Below are positions 1 to 9,742 of a DNA stretch of 43,544 nucleotides, in pieces (the stretch's first letter is position 1; every line of letters starts with the position of its first letter). The stretch comes from a virus. A model generated the notes under the pieces. It searched no databases and had not been told where the DNA came from. It saw only the letters and a list, made by a program, of their open reading frames with translations. The position numbers and the translations under genes were made by a program. The stretch covers positions 1 through 43,544 of the IMG/VR virus record IMGVR_UViG_3300046009_010179; one strand, 5' to 3'.

Positions 1-1347
1 TTTCTTAAAGTAGGTCCCTCAAATGATCTAGGTCAACCGTTTGCTAATCCAGCAGCATTATTTTATGGCAACGCTAGCGACTATTATCAACTAAATTTAC
101 AAAATATAGCCTCAACCGGTAGCGGAGATCTAGTAGTCACAGCCGACGACGGAGCCGATGGCGAACATTTTATAGCCATGGGTATCAATAATACCGGATG
201 GGCTGATCCTAATTATCCAATGGGTTCGCCGGGAGATGGTTATCTGTGGATTACAGGGGGAAATTTACAACTAGTATCACGCGAAGACAATATAGAATTA
301 TTAGTAGGAAATATTTCCACACCACAGGTTGTTCTTACACAATCAAATATTTTAAAATTATCCTCCGGTGTAACGCTGCAATTTGGCGATGGTTCTAGTC
401 AAACTTCTGCTTTTAATAGTGCTTCTTACACATCAACAATAAATTCTATAGACGCCAACATCGGGCTAATAGCAACCAATCTAGCTACTTTGAATAGTAA
501 CGCAGCTAGCCAGGCATCCGTATTAATTACATTAACAGCCAATGCAGTAACACAGGCACAATCATTGGATATTTTGTTGTCTAACGCAGCTACGCAAGAA
601 ACAACTGTTAATAATTTAAGTGCAAATTTAGGCACAGCCACAATCAATATTACCGCATTACAGTCTAATGCAGGGTCACAGGCTGTTTCTATTAATTCAT
701 TGAATGCAAATATTGGATCATATCAAACTTTTGCAAACGCTAATGCGGCTGCGCAAGCAGCAACTCTAAACACTTTAAGTTCTAATGCAGTTATACAAGC
801 GCAGGCTATAGATAACTTGATCTCAAATGCGGCTACACAAGGCGCTTCGTTAAACACCTTAAGTGCAAATATTGGTGCATACCAGACCTGGGCTAATATC
901 CAGATCCCTAATCTGCCACTGTTTTCGGCCAATCTTGGTGCATATCAAATATATGCTAATGCAATAAATGCTACCACACAGGCTAATTTAGGTGCGTACC
1001 AATTATATGCTAATGCCAATGCCGCTGTTCAAGAAATTGCAATAAACACCATAAATGCAAATATCATTGCAATGAATTTGGCTATTGCATCTGGACCAAA
1101 TTTACAAGCAGTTTCTAGCAATGTATTACCTAGTGCTAATGTTACATATAGCCTTGGTAGTCAATCAAGACAATGGAAAGATTTATGGGTTAGCAGTAAC
1201 ACAATATATATTGGAGGTGCTGCATTAACAATACAAAGTGGTAATTTGTTAGTCAACGGTAATCAGATTAATTATTCTACACCTGCATTTGATTTTGGAA
1301 CTTTTGGTTCACCAATAAATTACACACTAGATTTAGGAACGTTTTAG
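1..1347 (+). CDS. Fibre/virion structural protein, 5'-truncated by window edge
   Basis: The frame is open from base 1, so the in-frame ATG at 178 is internal and the true start lies left of the window. Visible: about 448 residues. The first ~140 residues look like a glycine/aspartate-rich beta domain. Residues after about 150 hold at least eight copies of a 14-15 residue repeat centred on (S/T)NAA(T/S)Q followed by hydrophobic x(2-3) spacing, plus several ANxGAYQ variants. This fits a long two-heptad-per-repeat trimeric coiled coil, as in phage fibres. The C-terminus has a YSLGSQSRQWKDLW motif, seen again in the 2245-4167 protein (HSLGSTTAWWNNVY), which points to a shared fibre tip or collar module. 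It is the first of five collinear fibre-type genes. Exact T4 counterpart not assignable. Confidence 0.8.
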   Translation, partial: FLKVGPSNDLGQPFANPAALFYGNASDYYQLNLQNIASTGSGDLVVTADDGADGEHFIAMGINNTGWADPNYPMGSPGDGYLWITGGNLQLVSREDNIELLVGNISTPQVVLTQSNILKLSSGVTLQFGDGSSQTSAFNSASYTSTINSIDANIGLIATNLATLNSNAASQASVLITLTANAVTQAQSLDILLSNAATQETTVNNLSANLGTATINITALQSNAGSQAVSINSLNANIGSYQTFANANAAAQAATLNTLSSNAVIQAQAIDNLISNAATQGASLNTLSANIGAYQTWANIQIPNLPLFSANLGAYQIYANAINATTQANLGAYQLYANANAAVQEIAINTINANIIAMNLAIASGPNLQAVSSNVLPSANVTYSLGSQSRQWKDLWVSSNTIYIGGAALTIQSGNLLVNGNQINYSTPAFDFGTFGSPINYTLDLGTF

Positions 1348-1356
1348 GAGAATATA

Positions 1357-2223
1357 ATGGCATTACAAATACGCCGCGGATTGGCAGCAAATAGAACTTC
1401 AATAACACCGGCTGCTGGTGAAATAATTTTCACAACAGATACTAATCAAATTTATATAGGCGACGGAAGTACCCCGGGCGGAAATCCAGTTGCACTTACT
1501 GCAAGCGGAAATATTACTGTAGGAAATTTAACTATAAGTTCTCCTGGAGTTATTGACCTAGGCGGTAATATTTTAACGTCTGGATTAGTAGGTACATTAG
1601 CAAATTTGACTTCTGCTGGTGGTGACATAATTAGTTTGTTTGCTAATGCAGCTAGTCAAGCAACAACATTAGATACTTTAACTGCCAACGCAGCAACACA
1701 AAGTGTAGAATTAGTAACATTAACTGCTAACGCAGCAACACAAAGTGTAGAATTAGTAACGTTAACTGCTAACGCAGCTACACAAGCTACAACACTGTCA
1801 ACATTAACTGCCAATGCAGCATCACAAGCAAATGATCTAAACACTTTGTATTCGAATGCCTCGGCTCAGGCAGATTCACTGACTATATTGAATTCTATAG
1901 CTTCAAGTCATATTGCTAATTTAGCAGCTCTGACAAATAATGCAGCAGCTCAAGCTACATCAATTGACATAATTAATGCAAATGTTACAGCAGCCAATTT
2001 GGAAATAACTAATTTAATTTCAAATGCCGCTACACAGGCAACTTCTTTGTTGACACTAGATGCCAATGTAGGAGTTTTGACAACAGACCTGGCTTCTTTA
2101 GACGCTAATGTAGGTGCAGAATTATACACCATGGGCAATTATCAAAACTGGACAAGTAATGTAACAACCATATCGTCGGCACTAGATCAGTTGGCAGAAA
2201 GAATTAAAAATTTAGGTGGTTAA
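1357..2223 (+). CDS. Short fibre-type protein with Mtd-N-like head and heptad repeats
   Basis: 288 residues, start chosen at 1357 after a GGAG Shine-Dalgarno. The N-terminus (QIRRGLAANRTS, then GEIIFTTDTNQIYIGDGS) is the small beta domain found at the front of many phage fibres and of the Bordetella phage major tropism determinant. Residues ~95-260 are a run of 14-residue TxxANAATQ repeats, the same repeat type as in the preceding gene, predicting a trimeric coiled-coil shaft. The C-terminus is a short helical tail. A tandem 42-bp DNA duplication lies in the shaft. Nine bases separate it from the upstream gene, so the two are probably cotranscribed and assembled together. Role as a fibre or adhesin is inferred from architecture. 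Confidence 0.75.
   Translation: MALQIRRGLAANRTSITPAAGEIIFTTDTNQIYIGDGSTPGGNPVALTASGNITVGNLTISSPGVIDLGGNILTSGLVGTLANLTSAGGDIISLFANAASQATTLDTLTANAATQSVELVTLTANAATQSVELVTLTANAATQATTLSTLTANAASQANDLNTLYSNASAQADSLTILNSIASSHIANLAALTNNAAAQATSIDIINANVTAANLEITNLISNAATQATSLLTLDANVGVLTTDLASLDANVGAELYTMGNYQNWTSNVTTISSALDQLAERIKNLGG
1680..1763 (+). repeat. Tandem 42-bp repeat inside fibre shaft
   Basis: Two adjacent 42-bp units (1680-1721 and 1722-1763) differ at only two positions and encode two identical 14-residue coiled-coil repeats (TANAATQSVELVTL). The near identity, against more diverged flanking repeats, suggests recent unit duplication and adjustable shaft length. Confidence 0.85.
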
Positions 2224-2244
2224 ATAAAGAAAACGGAATAAAAA

Positions 2245-4167
2245 ATGGCTATAGATTTAATTGATGTAGGTGCAACTGCCAACGATGGATCAGGAGATTC
2301 AATCCGGGCTGCATTTCAAACTGTAAACAATAATTTTGATTTTGTAAATGGCGGCTTATTTGCAGGATCAGAAGCTACCACTATTAGTGCAGTCAGTGTC
2401 ACCGGCGGAGTAATAGTATCTAATACATCAGTTACTGCCAATTCTACTACATCTAATAGTGTAGTGGTTACTGGTGCACTAGGAGGCAATTTATTTGTTC
2501 AAAGTAATGGTGCTTACATAATTGGTAACGTCAACATCATTGGTAATTTAAATGTATCAGGAACACAAGCAGCGGCACAGGCCCAATCATCAACTGCTTC
2601 GTTGTTAAATTTACATTACTCTGCTTCGCCATTCCTTTTAAATGATAGTAGAGACATTGGTTTAGTTTGGCAGTACTACACTACAGGACCAGAAAAAAAA
2701 GCTTTTCTAGGCTGGCAAAATTCAACTGAAAGTTTAGTTTATTTGGATAACATTACAGAAAACATTTCTAATGTTATCACAGCCGGTACTCCAGGGAACG
2801 TGCAAATTGGCTCCTTACTGATAGCTAACTCAACAGTTGCTAACAGCAATGTTTCAGGAGCTCTAAATGTTACAGGTGGAGCGAGTGTAGGAGGTAACCT
2901 ATATGTGGCAGGCAATGTGGTTTCAACTTTTGCCAATGTAGCTAATCTTGCTGTAACTGGTTATCATGTTGGCAACATGTACTTTGCAGGAGCGGATACA
3001 GTTTACATAAATGGTAGTCCAGTGCAAACAGCGGCAACTGCATTTAATGGTGGAACAATTGGTCTAGCTACTATATTCAATGATGTCACACAATCAACAT
3101 CGGCTGTGTCTGGTGCAGTACAAATCAGAGGCGGACTTGGCGTAGCCGGTAACATATGGGCAGGAAATATTCATGCTAACATTGGCGGTAACGTAAGAGC
3201 AAATATTCAAGGCAATATTTTTACTTCAGCTCAACCATTTATAACTAGCCTAGGAACACTTACAGGTTTATCAGTTCAGGGTCAAATTAACAGTCGTGAT
3301 ATTGTTCCAGACACAAATTTAACTTACAATATCGGTTCAAGTAATTCTACTAGATACAATAAAATCTGGGCGTTTGATACTGATTTCAGTGGTGCAATGA
3401 CTTTGGCAGGTGAGGTAACCTCAACTGCTAACATAAATCTTAATAGAGCATCAGTTATAGGAATACAAACTACTACCCCGATTGCAGAAATATTTAATAG
3501 TGCAGCAACCACAATAAGAATTGGCAGCGGAGGGATTACCGAATTCAACAGCAACTCTCAGGCTGTAAGTACCTCAACCGGAGCAGTAAGAATTCGCGGC
3601 GGCATGTCCATTGCCAGTGGCAATTTGTTTATATCAGGCTCAGCTGGAACAAGTTTAACAGCTACAGGTAATATAATAGTAGGTGGAAGCATTTTACCCA
3701 CAAACGGAAATTTAACTCATAGCTTAGGTAGTACAACAGCATGGTGGAATAATGTTTATGCTGGTACCTTCAGAGGCGAATCTGTTACGGCGAGATATGC
3801 CGACTTAGCCGAAATTTATAAATCAGACGTGCCCTACGAATATGGCACAGTTGTAATTTTTGGTGGATCAGAGGAAATTACTACAACAAACGAACAAGCA
3901 GATGTTAGAGTAGCAGGAGTCATAAGTCAAAATCCAGCGTATCTCATGAATAATTCTGCAGAAGGTCTGCCTGTTGCTCTGCGAGGACGAGTACCAGTTC
4001 GTATAACAGGTCCAGTATCCAAGGGTGATTTGTTGGTAACATCAACTATACCTGGTTATGCTAAAAGTGTAGGTAGAGATAACAGTTACGGTTTGGCTGT
4101 ATTTGCAAAAAGTCTCACTGAAGATTATAGAAATGGAACTAAAATAATTGAGGCGGTAATTTTGTAA
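2245..4167 (+). CDS. Large tail-fibre protein with GALVVRGG-type repeats
   Basis: 640 residues. The N-terminal motif (VGATANDGSGDSIRAAFQ...NNNFDFV) is common at the start of T4-like fibre and baseplate-attached proteins. The middle carries beta-rich repeats of the form (S/T)xSxxSGAVxIRGGxGxxGNxxxxGN, typical of phage fibres, shared with the 7698-9701 protein. The C-terminal ~120 residues begin with ARYADLAEIYKSD and contain GTVVIFGG and DVRVAGVISQNPAYLMN. I know this as a recurrent C-terminal module of marine T4-like fibres, possibly a trimerisation or intramolecular chaperone domain, but have no proof. The stop overlaps the next start by one base (TAATG), so translation is probably coupled. 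Confidence 0.8.
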   Translation: MAIDLIDVGATANDGSGDSIRAAFQTVNNNFDFVNGGLFAGSEATTISAVSVTGGVIVSNTSVTANSTTSNSVVVTGALGGNLFVQSNGAYIIGNVNIIGNLNVSGTQAAAQAQSSTASLLNLHYSASPFLLNDSRDIGLVWQYYTTGPEKKAFLGWQNSTESLVYLDNITENISNVITAGTPGNVQIGSLLIANSTVANSNVSGALNVTGGASVGGNLYVAGNVVSTFANVANLAVTGYHVGNMYFAGADTVYINGSPVQTAATAFNGGTIGLATIFNDVTQSTSAVSGAVQIRGGLGVAGNIWAGNIHANIGGNVRANIQGNIFTSAQPFITSLGTLTGLSVQGQINSRDIVPDTNLTYNIGSSNSTRYNKIWAFDTDFSGAMTLAGEVTSTANINLNRASVIGIQTTTPIAEIFNSAATTIRIGSGGITEFNSNSQAVSTSTGAVRIRGGMSIASGNLFISGSAGTSLTATGNIIVGGSILPTNGNLTHSLGSTTAWWNNVYAGTFRGESVTARYADLAEIYKSDVPYEYGTVVIFGGSEEITTTNEQADVRVAGVISQNPAYLMNNSAEGLPVALRGRVPVRITGPVSKGDLLVTSTIPGYAKSVGRDNSYGLAVFAKSLTEDYRNGTKIIEAVIL

Positions 4168-7100
4168 TGAGCACTATTACTTGGTCAACTCCACGTGGCA
4201 ATTTAGGAACTATACCAGAATCAGAATTTTTTTCCTATAATTTAGAAGCGATTGATAGTGATCAACAACCTCTCTTCTACAGTTTTATAAGTGGCAGTTT
4301 ACCAGCCGGCCTATATGTGACCCAACAAGGTTTTTTGCGAGGAACTCCGATACTTCTCAGCAATTATGATTCAACACAAATTTTTTCATTCACAGTAAGA
4401 GCAACTAATCCCCAAGGACGAGTAGCCGACAGAACGTTTTACGTGACAGTAACAAACAATTCTGGTCCTTCAATTACACTGCCTTCAGATCTAATTGGTG
4501 CGTGGTTTGATGGAACATATTTAGAATATCAGTTTCAATACACAGTTGATAATCCTAATTCGGTTCCAGTATTTCAAGTTGTGTCGGGATCGTTGCCACC
4601 GGGGGTGTCAATTTCAAGTTCAGGATTGTTGCAAGGTTACGTAGAAATTATTAGTCAAGATATTACACAAACAGGTTATGATGGTTTAAGTAACGACAGC
4701 AACATATATGATCCAAAAACAAAAAGCACCGACAGATACTATAATTTTCAACTACAAATATCTGACGGTTTAAAATACGAAACAAAAAATGTTACATTGT
4801 TAATTGTAAGTAAAAGAAACTTTACAGCTGATAATGATATTACATTAATTAACAATAGTTTTATTAACATTGATGCGGACAACAATTATAGACCTACAAT
4901 AATTAATTCTCCAGACAGTTTACCAGTTTTAACTTCCGGAAGTGTCTTTGCATATAGATTTTTAGCGTATGATCCTGATGACGAAGATGTATCCTGGGAA
5001 ATTGACGAATTGGCTTTTAGCGGATTAGACGATTTAGATTATCCACTTGAACAAATATTAAACGGCAATGGCACAGGAGGCCCTTATACTTTATCTATAG
5101 TTCCAATCAATGCTGCAAGAATAGTTGTAAGATTAAACGATATTTTGTTGACAGCATATACTGATTATACCACAGCCGGTGATCAACTTACTTTTACTGG
5201 TGCTACTCCCCAGTTAACAGACACTATACAAATTTTATTCATTGAAGTTGATTCTGGTTTCGATACATTGTTATTTGATCAGGGAGCGTCAGGTCTACCG
5301 TCTGGATTATCCATTAATGAGCGTACAGGATGGATTTTTGGTACTTTACCAGCACAGGTATCTGAGTTTGTAACTTATACTTTTAGAATTACTGCCTTTA
5401 GAACCGCCGACCCAACATTAAAAAGTGATGCGGTTACATTTAATCTAACTGTTCAAAGAACTTTAAATGAGGAAATAGTGTGGGAATCACCTAGTTTCCT
5501 TGGTTATATTGATAATGGCACAGTTAGTGAACTAGCTGTGCAAGCTTATAATACTTTAGGGAAAGAGCTTACATATTCGTTTTCATATGACGACCCTTAC
5601 AAAAAACTACCACAAGGAACCAAATTTTTACCTTCTGGAAGATTGGTAGGAAGAACTACCTTTAGGTACTTTTCTTTAGATGGCACTAATGCTATTTTAA
5701 ACCTGATTAATACGACAGGATTAGAAGTAGGTATGCAGGTAGCCGGGCCCAATATATCATCAGGCAGTAGAATCATTGCAATTACAAGTGCTACCTCAAT
5801 TGAAGTAAGGCCTGCAATCTATGTTAAACAAGGAACTCTTTTAACATTTTTTAATTTAGATCAAACAATAACAAAATCAACAACAACAAATGCAGTATCT
5901 ATTACCATTGATAATGGCAGAACTACATTTGACCAATTAGCAAGATTTACTGTGCTCGCTACAACAACAGATGGTACTTCTTCTGCTAAAAAAGAATTCA
6001 CCGTAATGGTGAGACCAAGGAATTTGTCACCATTTGAAAACATTTACCTAAGATCATTGCCGTCAGAGCAAGATAGAAATTTATTACGTTCACTTACTAC
6101 AAACGAAGAAATTTTTACTCCTTCGTTGATTTATAGACCTGATGATGCAAACTTTGGTGTAGTAAAATCTTTCAAATTTTTATTCTTGGCCGGATTACTA
6201 CCTAGTACAGCAGAATCATTTATAAATGCAATAAGATTCAACCATTACAATAAAGTAATCAATTTTGGAGAAGTAAAAACGGCTCTTGCTAAAAATGAAG
6301 ATGGCGAGATAGTTTACGAAGTTGTTTATGTTGATGCACAAGACAGCCAAGCATACGACACACTAGGACCAGATTTAGTTATTGATTTAGATATTGCAAA
6401 TGGTTTCGTGCTTGATGACACCGAGTACCGCACAATTTATCCAAACAGTTTTAACAACATGCAGCTGAGAGTAGAAAGAGCACTTGGGTATTCCAATAGA
6501 GGCGCTCTCCCTACATGGATGCTTACCGTGCAAGAAAATGGCAGGATTCCGGGACTAACAAGAGCCATAGTTTTAGCATATGTTAAACCAGGTGCTAGCA
6601 AACTTATTGCTTACAGACTAAAGCAAAGTCTAAAAACAAGCGAAGTTAACTTTAGTTTCGTCGCTGATAGATATCAATGGGACAATTATCTGTCAGAATT
6701 TTACAACCCAGAAACAGCCAAATTTGAACCAAGTGTGCAAACCACTTTTGACAAGTATATTAATCAATCAACCACAGGCGATATAGTAAGGACTTCGGTT
6801 ATAACCACAACTGTAAATTCTACAACTATGATTGTTCCAAATTCGGTGAAAGTTGCATATGGTTGGTTAGTTTCAAGTCTCGACGACGAGTCAATTATAG
6901 AAGCAAATGTGCAAGTGATTTCTACTACAACTAATGCAATATCAACAGTTTTAGGACTTTCGTCAAATGTATCTGCTACGGCTGGTGCACTGATAAAAAT
7001 TAATGGGGAAACAAAAGTAGATTATGCAGTTAGCGTACCGTTTAATAGTATCAACAATACACTTTTAAGCAGACTGAGAGCTAGTTTTTACATTGATGGT

Positions 7101-7697
7101 GTAGTAAATTTCTTAGAGGGTGAAACTCTTATATTTAAAATTCAAGAAGGTTTTGTTGGAGTCGACAACGACGGTTGGGTAGATCAAAACGGTAATATAA
7201 TACCAGGTTATTTGGAAAAAATTTCAAATTCTTCTGTTATTAACAAACGCAGCGGAGCATGGAAGATTACCTGGGAAGAATTAACCGAAATTGGATTTGA
7301 TGGTGACGACGTAGGATTTGATGCGCCTTCGGGGGATTTAGTAAATGGGTACTTTGATCAAAGCGGAGATGCCGAAGTTAAATTATTGTTCCAAAACGAA
7401 ATTGTATTTAATCAGCAAGTTTACATAAGGTCGGGTAAAAGCTATCCAACAAGCATATTAACATACACCACTAGCCAAGGCAGTGCTATTCCATATTTTA
7501 TTCCAGTAATTACTACAATTAGAACAGCCGAAACCACGTTTGACGGAGGCACCTGTTGTGTGCGTGAGCGTGATATTCAAAGAGGAGCAAAAGGTGTACG
7601 TGGTGGCACTAACTTTAGCACCAACAGGGACAAATATGTCAAACCCGAAACTAAGGATAAATATATCAAGTTCCCACAAAATGGAGTTTTTGTATAA
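4167..7697 (+). CDS. 1176-residue Ig-like (He_PIG-type) virion protein
   Basis: At least four stretches follow the putative-Ig (He_PIG) pattern of a Y/F-S-x(n)-SGSLPxGLxxxxxGxLxGxP sort: near residues 31-62, 130-155, 368-395 and 470-500. Cadherin-like DPDDEDVSW and NPQGRVADRTFYVTVT segments also occur. This predicts a chain of beta-sandwich domains on a long extended protein, usual in phage fibres, distal tail or adhesion proteins. The C-terminal 60 residues are short, basic and contain an adjacent Cys pair (GGTCCVRERD), perhaps a tip. No enzyme motif was recognised. The start overlaps the upstream stop, and the stop is directly followed by the next ATG. Virion location is inferred from family and neighbours. 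Confidence 0.75.
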   Translation: MSTITWSTPRGNLGTIPESEFFSYNLEAIDSDQQPLFYSFISGSLPAGLYVTQQGFLRGTPILLSNYDSTQIFSFTVRATNPQGRVADRTFYVTVTNNSGPSITLPSDLIGAWFDGTYLEYQFQYTVDNPNSVPVFQVVSGSLPPGVSISSSGLLQGYVEIISQDITQTGYDGLSNDSNIYDPKTKSTDRYYNFQLQISDGLKYETKNVTLLIVSKRNFTADNDITLINNSFINIDADNNYRPTIINSPDSLPVLTSGSVFAYRFLAYDPDDEDVSWEIDELAFSGLDDLDYPLEQILNGNGTGGPYTLSIVPINAARIVVRLNDILLTAYTDYTTAGDQLTFTGATPQLTDTIQILFIEVDSGFDTLLFDQGASGLPSGLSINERTGWIFGTLPAQVSEFVTYTFRITAFRTADPTLKSDAVTFNLTVQRTLNEEIVWESPSFLGYIDNGTVSELAVQAYNTLGKELTYSFSYDDPYKKLPQGTKFLPSGRLVGRTTFRYFSLDGTNAILNLINTTGLEVGMQVAGPNISSGSRIIAITSATSIEVRPAIYVKQGTLLTFFNLDQTITKSTTTNAVSITIDNGRTTFDQLARFTVLATTTDGTSSAKKEFTVMVRPRNLSPFENIYLRSLPSEQDRNLLRSLTTNEEIFTPSLIYRPDDANFGVVKSFKFLFLAGLLPSTAESFINAIRFNHYNKVINFGEVKTALAKNEDGEIVYEVVYVDAQDSQAYDTLGPDLVIDLDIANGFVLDDTEYRTIYPNSFNNMQLRVERALGYSNRGALPTWMLTVQENGRIPGLTRAIVLAYVKPGASKLIAYRLKQSLKTSEVNFSFVADRYQWDNYLSEFYNPETAKFEPSVQTTFDKYINQSTTGDIVRTSVITTTVNSTTMIVPNSVKVAYGWLVSSLDDESIIEANVQVISTTTNAISTVLGLSSNVSATAGALIKINGETKVDYAVSVPFNSINNTLLSRLRASFYIDGVVNFLEGETLIFKIQEGFVGVDNDGWVDQNGNIIPGYLEKISNSSVINKRSGAWKITWEELTEIGFDGDDVGFDAPSGDLVNGYFDQSGDAEVKLLFQNEIVFNQQVYIRSGKSYPTSILTYTTSQGSAIPYFIPVITTIRTAETTFDGGTCCVRERDIQRGAKGVRGGTNFSTNRDKYVKPETKDKYIKFPQNGVFV

Positions 7698-9701
7698 ATG
7701 ACAAGCCAAGTTAATCCAAACAATATCGACGGTACCTACCCTGTAGCCGGGCAAGACAATGATAGTCAAGGTTTCCGCGACAATTTTACTAATATTAGAA
7801 ACAATTTAACATTTGTTAAAGCAGAAATAGAAGATATTCAAAACAAAGCTATCTTTAAAACTGCACTTAATAACACTACCTTAGATAATGAATTTGCAGG
7901 TAATATTATTTCAAATCCATCTTTAACTGCGTGGAGAGAAACTTATAATAATATCGGAAGTGCAAGCGGATCTGTAACTGTTAATTTTGCCAATGGTAAT
8001 TTTCAAAAAATTACAATGGCAGGGGCAATGACACTATCCTTTAGTTTTCCAGCAAATACCAATAATCAGCTTGCATCAATTAAATTATGGATAGTAAATC
8101 CAAGTGCAAGTTATACACTTACATTGCCTAGTGCAGTAACTTTAGGAGATCCTGACACTATCGCAGGATTAAGCGGCACGAGCCCTCCTATAATAACTTT
8201 TACATCAGCTGAAATAGCAAATAATACCAATTATTTGTTTGAATTCTTTACAGTTGATGGTGGAACCACAATTGGTATTAAAGATTTAATTAGAAACCGT
8301 GATGTAGATTTATCAGGTTTTACAATCAGTGGCAATTTATCATTAGACAATGTAACTGCTAGTGGAAGTTTATCTGCTAGTGGCACAGGTATATTTGAAG
8401 GAAATATATTAGCCAACTCAAATACCAGTTCTAGTACAACTACTACAGGTGCATTAGTTGTTCGAGGTGGAGCAGGTATTACCGGTGATATAAGAGTGGG
8501 CGGTACAGTTTATGCCACTTCTTTTGTTGGTACTGGTGTTGGAGGTAACGTTGTTGCTCCAAGCGGTACGGATTCTACAAGTTCTACAACTGGTGCTTTG
8601 GTAGTAGTAGGGGGTGCCGGCGTAAGTGGCAATTTGTTTGTTACTGGCAATGCAGTGTTAGGTTCATCAACAACTAGCAATGTGGTTGTTGCAGCTACTA
8701 CAACATCAATATCAACTACAACAGGTGCTTTGGTAGTCAGTGGCGGTATTGGTATTGCTGGAAATATTTTTAGTACTGGCAATGCAGTACTAGGCTCATC
8801 AACAACTAGCAATGTGGTTGTTGCAGCTACTACCACGTCAACATCAACTACAACAGGTGCTTTGGTAGTCAGTGGCGGTGTTGGTATTGCAGGTAATTTA
8901 AATTTACCAGCCGGATCTACTAGTATAGTCCCAATTAGTTTTGGTGTAGGTGCCACTGGCGGTAACATTACCGGAGTACAACAAGGTGCATTTGAAGCCA
9001 ATCTTGGCGTGGGTGCCACAGGAACAGCCTCCAACGTTTTATACTTTGCACCAACCAATGTTACATCGTCCGGAGAAGCTTTAATTCCAGCTACACATTA
9101 TTATGTGTTAGGTGGTAATATAGACTTATGGGGCAAAGCTCAATTAAATAGAGTCAATTCAATCACAGAGATACCATTGTTCGGAAATCTTGCTGCGGGC
9201 TCTCCTGAATCAAATGCAGGTTTATGGATTGGTAACGTAATGTTAGCTGCTGGCACAACTTACGAAATGGATATGAAAATTCATTGTGAAGCAAGTGCAG
9301 CTCTTACCAGTTCGAACATTGCGTTAAAATTCTTAGGAAACGCAACAGTAAGTTATCTGCAATATGATACAGTGTTTGTACCTGCTCGCGGTACAACATC
9401 AACTGCGGCTTCGACTACACATTTCTACAACACAGGAATTTTACAAGGATATGGTGCTGCGGCAACAACTATAGCAGCAGCTGGTACACCTTCCAATTTC
9501 ATGATTAGAGCTAAAGGAATTTTTAGAATCAACGGTCAAGGAACATTGTGTCCTACGTTAAACTTTGGTGTAGCTCAAAGTACTCAAACTATAGCCACTC
9601 TAGCAGGTAGTTACATAAAGTGGACCCCAGTTGGTACAGCAGCTAACATAGCTATTGGTACTTCAATGGGTGCACCATGGGCAGGTGGTGTAGGATACTA
9701 A
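7698..9701 (+). CDS. Tail-fibre protein with internal 44-residue repeats
   Basis: 667 residues. The N-terminus (DGTYPVAGQDNDSQGFRDNF, then IRNNLTFVKAEIEDIQ) matches the attachment-type N-terminus of T4-like fibre proteins and resembles that of the 2245 gene. A beta domain with NFANGNFQKITMAGAMTLSF follows. Residues ~240-405 hold repeats of the TTTTGALVV(R/S)GGxGI(T/A)G type. Two are 44-residue copies that are nearly identical at DNA level. The C-terminal ~250 residues form a distinct domain, perhaps the receptor-binding tip, with an AAGTTYEMDMKIHCE-like beta pattern. It is last in the fibre operon: a terminator-like hairpin and a new promoter follow within 65 bp. Confidence 0.8.
   Translation: MTSQVNPNNIDGTYPVAGQDNDSQGFRDNFTNIRNNLTFVKAEIEDIQNKAIFKTALNNTTLDNEFAGNIISNPSLTAWRETYNNIGSASGSVTVNFANGNFQKITMAGAMTLSFSFPANTNNQLASIKLWIVNPSASYTLTLPSAVTLGDPDTIAGLSGTSPPIITFTSAEIANNTNYLFEFFTVDGGTTIGIKDLIRNRDVDLSGFTISGNLSLDNVTASGSLSASGTGIFEGNILANSNTSSSTTTTGALVVRGGAGITGDIRVGGTVYATSFVGTGVGGNVVAPSGTDSTSSTTGALVVVGGAGVSGNLFVTGNAVLGSSTTSNVVVAATTTSISTTTGALVVSGGIGIAGNIFSTGNAVLGSSTTSNVVVAATTTSTSTTTGALVVSGGVGIAGNLNLPAGSTSIVPISFGVGATGGNITGVQQGAFEANLGVGATGTASNVLYFAPTNVTSSGEALIPATHYYVLGGNIDLWGKAQLNRVNSITEIPLFGNLAAGSPESNAGLWIGNVMLAAGTTYEMDMKIHCEASAALTSSNIALKFLGNATVSYLQYDTVFVPARGTTSTAASTTHFYNTGILQGYGAAATTIAAAGTPSNFMIRAKGIFRINGQGTLCPTLNFGVAQSTQTIATLAGSYIKWTPVGTAANIAIGTSMGAPWAGGVGY
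8643..8898 (+). repeat. 132-bp direct repeat in fibre gene
   Basis: A unit beginning ACTGGCAATGCAGT at 8643 recurs at 8775, exactly 132 bp (44 codons) later, with only a handful of differences and similarity running to about 8898. It encodes TGNAVLGSSTTS...GALVVSGG(I/V)GIAGN. The in-frame period and high identity indicate recent duplication of one fibre repeat. Confidence 0.85.
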
Positions 9702-9713
9702 TATTCTAAAAAG

Positions 9714-9742
9714 TTGACTCCTAGCTTTGCATAGTTTATAAT
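9714..9742 (+). promoter_or_regulatory. Sigma70-type promoter (TTGACT-17-TATAAT)
   Basis: TTGACT at 9714-9719, exactly 17 bp spacer, and TATAAT at 9737-9742. Initiation is expected near 9749-9751, just upstream of the AGGAG ribosome site (9753-9757) of the MazG gene. It would drive the tightly overlapped 9764-14913 operon using unmodified host polymerase, which fits early expression. The two hexamers lie within or beside the arms of the hairpin described next. Confidence 0.8.

Noticed and set aside
8510-9058. 182-codon minus-strand ORF inside the 7698-9701 fibre gene
   Set aside because: Lies wholly antisense to a long, repetitive coding region; its Pro/Val/Thr-rich product mirrors the repeats. 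No ribosome site.
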